From an uncultured Clostridia bacterium (GTDB lineage Bacteria > Bacillota > Clostridia > Christensenellales > UBA3700), in assembly GCA_937880755.1 (NCBI GenBank), contig CALGRX010000013.1:1-60557 (forward strand): a stretch of 60,557 nucleotides of DNA, given 5' to 3'. The position numbers were made by a program, and so were the translations under genes. Position 1 is the stretch's first letter. Every line of letters begins with the position of its first letter. The notes below the pieces were generated by a model. It searched no databases, had not been told where the DNA came from, and was given only the letters and a program-made list of their open reading frames with translations. Of the stretch, positions 44,504-53,379 are shown in pieces.

Positions 44504-47500
44504 TTACTCTTCGTCCTTGTTGTCAAACAAGTTGCCGAAAATTGCGTCGCTGTCATCGTCGTCTTCGCCCATACCGAGCAAATTATCCATATTGAGATCG
44601 ACGTCTTCTCCGCCACCGAGACCGAACAAGTCGGTTTCTTCGAGTTGGAACGGATCTACTTCTTCTTTTTCTTGTTCCTTCTCAGGCAACAATTCGCTCT
44701 CGTCCTCTATCATCTCGCGGATGCCGATCTCTTCCTTGTTCTCGTTGAGCACCTTGATATCGAGTCCCAACGCTTGGAATTCTTTGATGAGCACCTTGAA
44801 TGATTCAGGAGTTCCCGGTTCTGCGACAGGTGCGCCCTTGACGATTGCTTCGTATACCTTTTGTCTGCCGTTGATATCGTCCGACTTGACGGTCAAAATC
44901 TCTTGCAAAATGTGCGCTGCGCCGTATGCTTCCAAAGCCCAAACTTCCATTTCACCGAATCTTTGTCCGCCGAATTGCGCTTTACCGCCGAGAGGCTGTT
45001 GCGTTACGAGGCTGTAAGGTCCGATAGAACGAGCGTGGATTTTGTCGTCTACGAGGTGGCAGAGCTTGAGCATATACATATAGCCCACGGTAACGGGGTT
45101 TTCAAACTTCTCTCCCGTTCTTCCGTCGAACAACTCCAACTTGCCGTGTGCAGGGAGGTTGTTTTCGATGAGCAGTTGCTTGATGTCCGCTTCCGTCGCG
45201 CCGTCGAATACAGGGGTCGCAATCTTCCAATCGAGAAGTTTGGCAATAAGTCCGAGGTGGACTTCCAATACCTGACCTATATTCATACGAGAAGGCACGC
45301 CCAATGGGTTGAGCACGATTTGCAAAGGAGTTCCGTCAGCCATAAAAGGCATATCCTCTCTTGGCAATACTCTCGATACGACGCCCTTGTTTCCGTGACG
45401 ACCCGACATCTTGTCACCTACGCCGATTTTACGCTTTTGAGCAACGTATACTCTTACGAGTTTATTTACTCCAGGTGGCAACTCGTCTTTGTTCTCTCTC
45501 TTGAAAACTTTGACGTCAACGACGATACCGTATTGACCGTGAGGCAACTTGAGGGAAGTATCTCTAACTTCTCTTGCCTTTTGACCGAATATCGCTCTGA
45601 GCAATCTCTCTTCAGGCGACAGTTCCGTCTCTCCCTTAGGAGTTACGCGACCAACCAAGTAGTCGTCGCTGTGGACTTCCGCGCCCACCATGATTATACC
45701 GTCCTCGTCAAGATACTTGATGGAGTCTGCACTTACGTGAGGGATATCACGAGTGATTTGCTCTTCGCCAAGTCTTGTGTCACGACATTCTATCTCGTAC
45801 TTCTCAATGTGAATAGAGGTAAACACGTCGTCTTTGACGAGGTCTTCGTTGATAAGTATAGCGTCCTCGTAGTTGTAACCTTCCCAAGACATGTAGCCTA
45901 CGAGAATGTTACGTCCGAGTGCCAATTCTCCGTTTTGAGTCGAAGGTCCGTCAGCGAGCACCATACCCTTGATGACCTTTTGTCCCTTGGTCACGATAGG
46001 CTTTTGGATAATGCAAGTGCCCGCGTTGCTCTTCTCAAACTTTTGGAGTTTGTATTCTTCTTTTCCGCCGTCGTCGGTAGCAACTACGATTTTTTCTGCA
46101 CTGACGAACTCTACGACGCCGTTGCTCTTAGCGAGAACCATAACGCCACTGTCGTGAGCAATCTTAGCTTCGATACCCGTTGCGATGATTGGAGCCTCAG
46201 GCTTGACGAGCGGTACTGCTTGACGCTGCATGTTAGAACCCATCAACGCACGCGCCGCGTCGTCGTTTTCGAGGAATGGGATAAGCGAAGCCGCTACGGA
46301 TATAACTTGCTTAGGCGAAATATCCATAAAGTCGACGTCTTTGCGAGAATACTCTGCAATCTCGTCTCTAAAACGGCAATTTACGCGTTCGTTGACGAAT
46401 ACGCCGTTGTCGTCCAACTCTTCGTTGGCTTGTGCAACTACGAATGCGTCCTCGTCGTCGGCTTGCAAATATATTACTTCGTCGGTAACTTTACCCTCGC
46501 CCTTGATTACCTTGCGGTAAGGGGTCTCGATAAGTCCGTATTTGTTGACTTTGGCAAAGGTTGCAAGCGAAGAAATAAGACCGATGTTTTGTCCTTCAGG
46601 AGTCTCGATAGGGCAAAGACGTCCGTAGTGAGTATAGTGTACGTCACGCACGTCAAAGCCTGCTCTCTCTCTATTAAGACCGCCCGGACCCAATGCGGAA
46701 AGCTTACGCTTGTGAGTAAGCTCGGCGATAGGATTGTAGTGGTCCATAAATTGCGAAAGCTGTGAAGAGCCGAAGAATTCTTTGATGACTGCCGTCACGG
46801 GCTTGATGTTGATAAAGCTTTGAGCCTTGCAATCCTCGTCCTCTTGAGTAATGCTCATCTTCTCTTTGATACCCTTGTCGAGTCTTGTGATACCCGTGCG
46901 GAATTGAGCGTAAAGCAATTCGCCTACGGCTCTTACTCTTCTATTGGCAAGGTGGTCGATATTGTCGGCTTTGCCAAGTCCGTGAGAGATGCCAAGGTTG
47001 TAAGATACGCCCGCAACGATATCGTCAAAAGTAACGTGCTTGACGAACAAATCTTCGATATTGTCGGCAATAGCTTGAAGAAGTGCGTCTTTATCTGCGT
47101 TTTGAGCCATAAGCTGTTGGAGTACGGGATAATATACGCCCTCCATCAAACCTGCTTGCTCTGCGGTTACGCCGAAGTATTCTTCAAAAGACTTGCCGTC
47201 AAAGGAGAGTGCGTTGATATCGACGGTCTTGTTGCCGATAACCTTGAAGTTGCTTCCGTCGGGAGCTACGACGACTGCTTCGTTGACGCCTGCGTTTTGG
47301 AGCTTTCTGGCTTCTTCTACGCTGAGAGCTTGTCCTTTGGTTGCCAAGACTTCGCCCGTCTCGCTATCTACGATATCCTCAGCCAATTCTAAGCCGGCGA
47401 TTCTGTTGGCAATAGAAAGAACCTTGTTGAGTTTGTATCTGCCCACGCGCAAAAGCTCGTACTTCTTAGGGTCGAAGAGCAAACCTCTGATATGTTGGTC

Positions 47501-48262
47501 GATACCGTCTTGGTTAGGGATTTCGCCCGGTTTGAGTTTCTTATATAACTCGATTTTGGCGTCCTCAGCCGTCTTGGTATTGTCCTTTTTGATGGTCTCT
47601 CTAAGCATTGCTTCGTCGCCGAAGGTAGCAATGATGTCTTCGTCGGTTGCCAAGCCCAAAGCTCTGATCAAAACGGTAGAAGGCACCTTACGGTTGCGGT
47701 CTACGTATACCCACAAAATGTTGCTTGCATCTTGCTTAAACTCAAGTCTTGCGCCACGGTTAGGCATTATAAGAGTAGAAAATCTCTCCACGCCGTTGCG
47801 GTCCTTGCCGTCGGACGTAGTATACACGCCGGGACATCTAACGAGTTGGCTGACGATTACCCTCTCCGAGCCGTTGATAATGAAAGAACCGTTGTCGGTG
47901 ATGATAGGAATATCACCCATAAACACGTCTTCTTCCGTCATTTCTCCCGTCTCTTTTCTGACAAGTCTTACCTTGACCTTGAGAGGCAACGCGTAAGTAG
48001 CGTCTCTTTCTTTGCACTCTTTGATACTGTACTTAGGCGTACCTTCCAAAGAATAGCCGAGATAGTGCAATTCAAATCTTCCCGCTCTATCAACTACCGG
48101 AGAAAACTCGTTGAGAATATCTCTGATACCTTCGTTGATAAACTGCTTGTAAGACTCTTTTTGCAGTTCAATCAAATACGGAATCTCGAGCGTCTCTTTG
48201 ATCTTAGAAAAAGACATTCTCTCGTTGTTGCCGCACTTGATTTTATGAATTCTTTGAGGCAT
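44504..48262 (-). CDS. rpoB: RNA polymerase subunit beta
   Basis: 1252 residues. The rifampicin region is recognisable (FGSSQLSQFMDHYNPIAELT, KRKLSALGPGGLNRERAG) with wild-type residues, along with SYNLGISHGLGKADNIDH, YNYEDAIL and the C-terminal clamp part. A long acidic C-terminal tail (about 70 residues, ending DDDSDAIFGNLFDNKDEE) extends beyond the conserved end. It heads rpoB-rpoC and is separated from rplJL by 20 kb, unlike the usual Firmicutes order. Confidence 0.99.
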   Translation of the reverse strand: MPQRIHKIKCGNNERMSFSKIKETLEIPYLIELQKESYKQFINEGIRDILNEFSPVVDRAGRFELHYLGYSLEGTPKYSIKECKERDATYALPLKVKVRLVRKETGEMTEEDVFMGDIPIITDNGSFIINGSERVIVSQLVRCPGVYTTSDGKDRNGVERFSTLIMPNRGARLEFKQDASNILWVYVDRNRKVPSTVLIRALGLATDEDIIATFGDEAMLRETIKKDNTKTAEDAKIELYKKLKPGEIPNQDGIDQHIRGLLFDPKKYELLRVGRYKLNKVLSIANRIAGLELAEDIVDSETGEVLATKGQALSVEEARKLQNAGVNEAVVVAPDGSNFKVIGNKTVDINALSFDGKSFEEYFGVTAEQAGLMEGVYYPVLQQLMAQNADKDALLQAIADNIEDLFVKHVTFDDIVAGVSYNLGISHGLGKADNIDHLANRRVRAVGELLYAQFRTGITRLDKGIKEKMSITQEDEDCKAQSFINIKPVTAVIKEFFGSSQLSQFMDHYNPIAELTHKRKLSALGPGGLNRERAGFDVRDVHYTHYGRLCPIETPEGQNIGLISSLATFAKVNKYGLIETPYRKVIKGEGKVTDEVIYLQADDEDAFVVAQANEELDDNGVFVNERVNCRFRDEIAEYSRKDVDFMDISPKQVISVAASLIPFLENDDAARALMGSNMQRQAVPLVKPEAPIIATGIEAKIAHDSGVMVLAKSNGVVEFVSAEKIVVATDDGGKEEYKLQKFEKSNAGTCIIQKPIVTKGQKVIKGMVLADGPSTQNGELALGRNILVGYMSWEGYNYEDAILINEDLVKDDVFTSIHIEKYEIECRDTRLGEEQITRDIPHVSADSIKYLDEDGIIMVGAEVHSDDYLVGRVTPKGETELSPEERLLRAIFGQKAREVRDTSLKLPHGQYGIVVDVKVFKRENKDELPPGVNKLVRVYVAQKRKIGVGDKMSGRHGNKGVVSRVLPREDMPFMADGTPLQIVLNPLGVPSRMNIGQVLEVHLGLIAKLLDWKIATPVFDGATEADIKQLLIENNLPAHGKLELFDGRTGEKFENPVTVGYMYMLKLCHLVDDKIHARSIGPYSLVTQQPLGGKAQFGGQRFGEMEVWALEAYGAAHILQEILTVKSDDINGRQKVYEAIVKGAPVAEPGTPESFKVLIKEFQALGLDIKVLNENKEEIGIREMIEDESELLPEKEQEKEEVDPFQLEETDLFGLGGGEDVDLNMDNLLGMGEDDDDSDAIFGNLFDNKDEE

Positions 48263-48896
48263 ATCACACCCTCCTTAAAATATTTTCGTAATAATTGACG
48301 CAACTATATAATAATATAATGACGCATAGTTGCACGATTATAGATTTTAGCACAAGCCCACAAGCAAGTCAACGCTTTTTTATAAAATAAACGTAAAATT
48401 TATAATTTTGCGAGTATTATATCAAATTGGCTTTATTAGGCCTCTTTGTCTGCTCGCAAGCCAAGTCCAAGTTACGAAAAAATGAGCCGATTTTACTTAT
48501 ATTTTGTCTCCGTTTCCCCACTTTAGCATTGTTTTTTTGCGTTATTTTCCATTGTCCTTTCTTTGAGCTTTAATTAATTTTGGACAAAAAAATAAAAGTA
48601 AAATTTGTGTAAAATTTTATATAAAAGTAAAATTTGTGTAAAATTTTTAGTAACAATCTTGTTGTCGTAGAGATATTTTTAACAAACATTACTTTTCGAT
48701 ATAGATAACCGCTCTAACAATACCGAGTCGAATAAAGGCTAATTCAAAACTTGCGAATATAATAGTTGGGCAAGATACGGCGAAAAGTGTAATTTTTTTT
48801 GCTTAGAAATCCGATAATTATTGAGATAAATATTGATATTATTTTTTATTATGATATACTTAATAAAGCGTAATATAATAAGCAAGAGAGTTTGAT
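48263..48896. other. 634-bp AT-rich divergent intergenic region
   Basis: No gene is seen between rpoB (-) and rqcP (+). Near rpoB an 8-bp inverted repeat GCAACTAT/ATAGTTGC (48300-48333) overlaps a likely rpoB promoter. At 48592-48647 a 27-base AT-rich unit (ATAAAAGTAAAATTTGTGTA and on) occurs twice at a 29-base period. At 48833-48860 TTGATA-16-TATACT is the likely rqcP-ispDF promoter. The remainder shows nothing I can name. Confidence 0.6.
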
Positions 48897-49148
48897 ATGA
48901 GATTGGACAAATTTTTGAAAGTATCGAGAATTATCAAGAGGCGCACCGTTGCCAACGAAGCGTGCGACGCACAGAGAGTGCAAATCAACTCGCGCTCTGC
49001 CAAAGCGGGCACGCAAGTCAAGGTAGGCGACGAAGTAACGCTGTTTTTTGGTGACAAGACCTTTAGATTTAGAATACTCAAGGTGGAAGAAACAATCAAA
49101 AAACAAGAATGCACGGACATGTACGAGGTGTTGACGGATGAAGATTAA
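48897..49148 (+). CDS. rqcP: S4-domain RNA-binding protein RqcP
   Basis: 83 residues consisting of one S4 domain: MRLDKFLKVSRIIKRRTVAN, then RVQINSRSAKAGTQVKVGDE, plus a short tail. This is the RqcP/YabO family that works with RqcH to add poly-alanine tails to stalled nascent chains on free 50S subunits. The last 11 bases overlap ispDF. A GAGAG ribosome site lies upstream. Confidence 0.88.
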   Translation: MRLDKFLKVSRIIKRRTVANEACDAQRVQINSRSAKAGTQVKVGDEVTLFFGDKTFRFRILKVEETIKKQECTDMYEVLTDED

Positions 49149-50268
49149 CGCAATATTCCCTTGTGGAGGAGCTTCGACGAGAGCGGGGCTTGGATACAGC
49201 AAGCTCAAATTCAATATAGGCGGAATGCCTCTTCTTTGCAAAACTTTGACCGCCTTTTGCAGACAAGACGTGTCGAGGCTGATTATCGCTTGTGCCGACG
49301 AGGACAGAGAATGGATAGCCGAAGCAATCGAAAACGTCGATGCCGACATCACTATATGCAAGGGCGGAGACAATCGCACGGCTTCGGTACGTAACGCCCT
49401 ATCTTGCGTTGAGGACGACTGCGACCTCGTTATCGTACACGACGGCGCAAGACCTTTCGTCAAAAAAACTTTGATAGATAGGACTATCGCTTGCGCTATT
49501 AAATGGGGCAACGGCGTGGCTGCTCTACCCGTGTCGGATAGCTTGCGTATAGTAGAAAACGGAATTAGCGAGGCAGTAGATAGGTCCAAGTATTGGACGG
49601 TGCAAACACCTCAAATATTCGATACCAAAAAGTTGAAGGAAGCTTATGCACAAGCAGAGCTAGATGATAAGACTTTCTCCGACGACGCATCGTTATACGA
49701 ACAATATATAGGCAAAATTTACCTCGTTGAGGGTGATAGCGACAACACCAAAATTACTTATGCAAGCGACCTATCCAGGTTCGTACCCGAGACCTTCTTT
49801 GCGGGTTGCGGTTGGGACACTCACCAACTAGTCGAAGGCAGACCTCTAATACTCGGCGGTGTCAATATCCCTCACGACAAGGGGCTACTCGGTCATAGCG
49901 ACGCCGACGTGTTGACTCACGCAATCATGGACGCACTGCTCTCCGCCTCTCACAACGGCGATATAGGTAGACTCTTCCCCGACACCGACCCCGCATTCAA
50001 GAACATATCTAGTATAATATTACTAAAAAACGTGCTTGGACTGCTCAAGAGTCAAGGATATAGAGTGGGCAACGTGTCTGCCACTATTATGGCTCAAAAG
50101 CCGCGCCTTGCCGAGTTTATACCGGTGATAGAAGAAACGCTTGCCTCGGCTATGGATATCGACGTCACCAGAGTTAGTATAACCGCAACCACCACCGAAA
50201 AGTTGGGGCTGGTGGGGCGAGAAGAAGCTATTAGTTGCAACGCCTACTGCGCGCTGTATCAAAAATAG
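49138..50268 (+). CDS. ispDF: Bifunctional IspD-IspF of the MEP isoprenoid pathway
   Basis: 376 residues with two enzymes in one chain. IspD (1 to about 215) has a modified start loop (FPCGGASTRAGLGYSKLKF), VHDGARPFV, YWTVQTPQIF and GDSDNTKITYASDL. IspF (about 220 to 376) has the zinc and active-site motifs GWDTHQLVEGRPLILGGV, GHSDADVLTHAIMDALLSA, NGDIGRLFPDTDP and TATTTEKLGLVGR. It converts MEP to CDP-ME and later CDP-MEP to MEcPP. It ends in TAG, showing TAG works as a stop codon here. The start overlaps rqcP, so the two are coupled. Confidence 0.96.
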   Translation: MKINAIFPCGGASTRAGLGYSKLKFNIGGMPLLCKTLTAFCRQDVSRLIIACADEDREWIAEAIENVDADITICKGGDNRTASVRNALSCVEDDCDLVIVHDGARPFVKKTLIDRTIACAIKWGNGVAALPVSDSLRIVENGISEAVDRSKYWTVQTPQIFDTKKLKEAYAQAELDDKTFSDDASLYEQYIGKIYLVEGDSDNTKITYASDLSRFVPETFFAGCGWDTHQLVEGRPLILGGVNIPHDKGLLGHSDADVLTHAIMDALLSASHNGDIGRLFPDTDPAFKNISSIILLKNVLGLLKSQGYRVGNVSATIMAQKPRLAEFIPVIEETLASAMDIDVTRVSITATTTEKLGLVGREEAISCNAYCALYQK

Positions 50269-50297
50269 TTGAAATACTACCGATATAATGATAAAAT
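50269..50297 (+). promoter_or_regulatory. Promoter predicting a leaderless mRNA for the 50304 gene
   Basis: TTGAAA (50269-50274), 17-base spacer, TAAAAT (50292-50297), then AATAAT and the ATG. No ribosome site fits between the -10 and the start codon. Confidence 0.6.
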
Positions 50298-50303
50298 AAT
50301 AAT

Positions 50304-50606
50304 ATGAACGAAAAGCAAGTAAAAAAATCAGAATTAATATTCAACGATATCTTGATGATATTAATGACGATTGTGTCCTACGTGGGCTTCGTTTGCATAC
50401 TATTCGTGGGTGGTTTCGTTGGCGTGACGGGGGCTTTTTATCTCGTCAAGAGTTTTGCCTTCGAAGGAATAAAAACAATACTCGGCGGTATAACGATGAG
50501 CGTCCTTGCCCTGCTCACTTGCGCAATAATGATATTCGCCGACTACCACATAGCCAAAGCAACCGTCCAAGGTTTGGAGAAATATCTGGAAGATAGGAAT
50601 AAATAA
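50304..50606 (+). CDS. Small membrane protein of unknown function
   Basis: 100 residues: a short basic start, hydrophobic segments at about 14-48 (one or two spans, Gly-rich) and 58-78, then a charged C-terminal helix. I recognise no family. TTGAAA-17-TAAAAT (50269-50297) followed by exactly six bases and the ATG predicts a leaderless transcript. The last third of the gene (from 50499) is repeated exactly at 51295-51392, downstream of a small insertion. Confidence 0.65.
   Translation: MNEKQVKKSELIFNDILMILMTIVSYVGFVCILFVGGFVGVTGAFYLVKSFAFEGIKTILGGITMSVLALLTCAIMIFADYHIAKATVQGLEKYLEDRNK
50499..50596 (+). repeat. 98-bp exact direct repeat, left copy
   Basis: Bases 50499-50596, the 3' part of the small membrane protein gene, are identical to 51295-51392 (offset 796). 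Identity stops abruptly at both ends, so the event looks recent. The two copies bracket a mini-island with an HTH gene and a small acidic gene. Confidence 0.97.
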
Positions 50607-50668
50607 TATTGGTTTTGCAAACTCGCACCGAACAAGTAAGTTCTTATAAGAGATTTTTAGACAATCTA

Positions 50669-50700
50669 AAAGACTAACAAAATTTCGTTAGTCTTTTTTT
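50669..50700 (+). terminator. Intrinsic terminator
   Basis: AAAGACTAAC and GTTAGTCTTT form a 10-bp stem followed by TTTT. It ends transcription of the small membrane protein gene and lies at the left edge of the island. Confidence 0.88.
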
Positions 50701-50739
50701 GATTACAAAATCAAAAGAGATGAACTAATTAAAGTCAAT

Positions 50740-50982
50740 TTAACCAAAATCGTGCCTATCGCAAAATATATTATTTCCTTCTAACGTGCATATTATTTCT
50801 TCAATTTTTATGAAACAATCACAATCTAACAAACTTTTATCTTCAATGATGTGTTTGATTTGCAATAAAACTTGATAATTTTTACTCTCAATTATTTCTT
50901 TTAGTGTCTTATCGTCTATACAATCGAAGTTATAATCCTCATTTTGTAAGCCACTTAATAACAACTCTCTCCATAATTCCAT
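50740..50982 (-). CDS. Small acidic protein, unknown
   Basis: 80 residues, acidic, helical, with five cysteines in the C-terminal half (for example LLDCDCFIK). Size and charge resemble contact-toxin immunity proteins or antitoxins, but no toxin is adjacent and I recognise no family. A purine-rich AGGGGGA site precedes the ATG. It lies inside the repeat-bracketed island and is much more AT-rich than the flanking genes. Confidence 0.5.
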   Translation of the reverse strand: MELWRELLLSGLQNEDYNFDCIDDKTLKEIIESKNYQVLLQIKHIIEDKSLLDCDCFIKIEEIICTLEGNNIFCDRHDFG

Positions 50983-51075
50983 AAGAATCCCCCTATACTC
51001 AAATTGGGGATTATATCCCCTTAATATATAAGATTATAATACCCATAATATAGAATGTCAACATAGAGGGTTAAA

Positions 51076-51276
51076 ATGTTTAAATTCGATAGATTATTTT
51101 TAACAATGAATAAAAAGGGCGTTTCTACATACAGACTTAGAGAAGAATGTGGCATTGATAGCAAAACGGTTCGTAGATTAAAAGCCAATCAAAACATCGA
51201 AATGAAAACGCTTGATAGAATTTGCTCTTTTTTGGATTGCAAAATAGAGGACGTGGTAGAGTTTATAAAAGATTAA
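51076..51276 (+). CDS. YozG-like HTH regulator in the mini-island
   Basis: 66 residues: LTMNKKGVSTYRLREECGI, KTVRRLKANQNIEMKTLDRI, ending LDCKIEDVVEFIKD. This is the same compact helix-turn-helix type as the proteins at 25964 and 20608. GAGGG lies six bases before the ATG. Divergent from the small acidic gene, which it may regulate. Eighteen bases downstream begins the right copy of the 98-bp repeat. Confidence 0.8.
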   Translation: MFKFDRLFLTMNKKGVSTYRLREECGIDSKTVRRLKANQNIEMKTLDRICSFLDCKIEDVVEFIKD

Positions 51277-51294
51277 AAATAAAGAGTGCTGGCA

Positions 51295-51392
51295 AGCGTC
51301 CTTGCCCTGCTCACTTGCGCAATAATGATATTCGCCGACTACCACATAGCCAAAGCAACCGTCCAAGGTTTGGAGAAATATCTGGAAGATAG
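51295..51392 (+). repeat. 98-bp exact direct repeat, right copy
   Basis: Identical to 50499-50596. Read in the membrane-protein frame it still encodes the C-terminus from VLALLTCAIM to LEDRK and a stop, but has no start of its own. A terminator (51422-51450) follows, so this may be the original 3' end of the gene. Confidence 0.97.
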
Positions 51393-51421
51393 AAAATAAT
51401 AAGTAACGTATATAATAGATT

Positions 51422-51450
51422 AAGTCGCCCTAAGATTGGGGCGACTTTTA
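51422..51450 (+). terminator. Intrinsic terminator
   Basis: AAGTCGCCC and GGGCGACTT pair around an 8-base loop followed by TTT. Probably the ancestral terminator of the small membrane protein gene. Confidence 0.8.
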
Positions 51451-51878
51451 GTCGTACTCTCAAACGACGTTATTAGTTTACAACCCTTCCGTCTTGCCAT
51501 ACGGCAAGACACCTTCCCTTGCACAGGGACGGCTATTTAATAGGATTGATATTGCCAATGTACACAACGCAATGACATAACAACGTTATGCTCAATCGCA
51601 ATGACAACATTATACAACGAAATGACAAAACAATCCCCCGTCGGGCAAAATCGGCTCGCTCACAGTGGAGATACGAGCAAGACAAGGAGAGTGAGGACGG
51701 CGTGAGGGAGCGTACTTGTTGTATGTGACCGACACAAAACCGCAAGTTCGACACTATTTTGCGAAGTATATCCGCCGCGAGACACCCCCCCTTTACACAA
51801 AGGGGTCTTTTTTGAGTTATACCCACTGCAATGGCAATGGAAACTGCGCTCAATGCAAAACTTTCTATAGATTGACGC
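51451..51878. other. Noncoding region with short degenerate repeats
   Basis: No convincing gene is seen. Short related strings recur (CGCAATGACATAACAAC, CGCAATGACAACATTA, CGAAATGACAAAACAA between about 51565 and 51635), then a GC-richer stretch, then CCCCTTT ACAC AAAGGGG with a T run (51787-51813), a plus-strand terminator-like hairpin with no gene before it. It may be a decayed mobile or repeat element. Confidence 0.45.
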
Positions 51879-53270
51879 TTACGCGTTGTCAATCTCCTTA
51901 TTTATCATCTTTTTGGTCTTACGTAGGAAGAAAAGACTAATGAACAAGCTTACGGCTTCGGCAACCGTCAACGACCACCAAATATTGTCGATACTGCCCG
52001 TCTTGGCAAGAAGCCATGCAGCGGGCAAAGCGATGATGATTTGACGGGATAGCGACATTAGCAAACTATAAAAGGCGTTGCCGACGGCTTGGAAAAGTCC
52101 GCTCATAACGATATTGAAACCTGCTATCAAGAAGGATACCGACAAGATTCTAAGACCTACCGTACCGATAGACATCATATCTTCGGACGCTTCGAATAGC
52201 GTGAGCATAATTCGCGGCATACTTTGCATAATGATAAAGCCTAATAACATTATGCACACCGCAGCCACAACGGACAACTTGGTAGTCTTCCATATCCTAG
52301 ACTTTTGCTTGGCTCCGAAGTTGTAGGCTACGATAGGTATCATTGCGTTGTTGATGCCGAATACAGGCATAAATACGAAGCTTTGCAGCTTGAAGTATAT
52401 ACCGAGGAAGGACGTAGCAGTATTGCCGATAAGACTGCTCTGTGTGTTGAATGCGAGCAGTATTTGGTTGTATCCGAAGACGGTGATTGACGTGATTGAC
52501 GCCATAAGCATAGACGGTATAGCCACCTTATATATCTTGGCGAGCAATTTGCCGTCGGGTATCATACCCTTGATAGACAATTTGATTTCCTTGTTGAAGC
52601 ATAGGTTGAAGATTAAACCCGTGAGCATTGAAAGAATTTGGCCAATAACCGTTGCAACCGCCGCACCCTTGACGCCCATCGCAGGCGCTCCGAGATATCC
52701 GAAGATGAATATCGGGTCAAGCACTATGTTGGTGACAGCTCCTACCAACTGCATCGCCATAGATAAGAGAGTTTTGCCCGTGGCTTGCAGCAACCTTTCA
52801 AAGGTCACTTGGAAAAATACGCCTACCGATATGACGCACACGATGACGCTGTACTCCGTACCCATATTGACGATAGAGCTTATATCGGTCTGTATTTCGT
52901 AATACTTGCGAGCAAAAAGTCCGCCTATCAAAGCTACGACCGCCGTGTTGACGATAGCGAGCAACAGCGCGTTGGACGCCACCTTGTTGGCTCTATCGAA
53001 GTTGTGCTGACCTAGCGACTTGGAGAGTAAAGAATTGACGCCCACGCCCGTACCTACCGCAATAGCGATGATGACGTTTTGGATAGGAAAAGCCAGCGAC
53101 ACCGCCGTCAATGCGTCCTCGCCGAGTTTTGCCACGAATATACTGTCTATAACGTTGTACAACGCTTGTACAAGCATAGATATGGCTATTGGCAACGCCA
53201 TAGAAAACAAGAGTTTGCCTATTGGCATCGTGCCCATTTTGTTAGGTATCGGTCTTTGATTTTCTTCCAT
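51879..53270 (-). CDS. MATE family efflux transporter
   Basis: About 463 residues with twelve hydrophobic segments and the MATE layout: PIGKLLFSMALPIAISMLVQ at the first span, YNVIDSIFVAKLGEDALTAV, and the pseudo-repeat in the second half (QAVGNAFYSLLMSLSRQ). These proteins use Na+ or H+ gradients to export drugs or metabolites; the substrate cannot be told. The start is uncertain: ATG at 53270, or GTG at 53279, which sits eight bases after a TATGAT -10-like element. Confidence 0.93.
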   Translation of the reverse strand: MEENQRPIPNKMGTMPIGKLLFSMALPIAISMLVQALYNVIDSIFVAKLGEDALTAVSLAFPIQNVIIAIAVGTGVGVNSLLSKSLGQHNFDRANKVASNALLLAIVNTAVVALIGGLFARKYYEIQTDISSIVNMGTEYSVIVCVISVGVFFQVTFERLLQATGKTLLSMAMQLVGAVTNIVLDPIFIFGYLGAPAMGVKGAAVATVIGQILSMLTGLIFNLCFNKEIKLSIKGMIPDGKLLAKIYKVAIPSMLMASITSITVFGYNQILLAFNTQSSLIGNTATSFLGIYFKLQSFVFMPVFGINNAMIPIVAYNFGAKQKSRIWKTTKLSVVAAVCIMLLGFIIMQSMPRIMLTLFEASEDMMSIGTVGLRILSVSFLIAGFNIVMSGLFQAVGNAFYSLLMSLSRQIIIALPAAWLLAKTGSIDNIWWSLTVAEAVSLFISLFFLRKTKKMINKEIDNA

Positions 53271-53342
53271 TTCTTTCACCGCTAAATATCATAACATACA
53301 AGAAATTATTTGCAAACGAAAAACAGCCCCAAAATACAAAAA

Positions 53343-53366
53343 AAATCGCCAACAAAGTGGCGATTT
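53343..53366 (-). terminator. Terminator of the Mrp-type ATPase gene
   Basis: AAATCGCCA and TGGCGATTT form a 9-bp stem with a 6-base loop; a T8 run follows on the minus strand. Confidence 0.9.
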
Positions 53367-53379
53367 AGTTGTATTTGAC

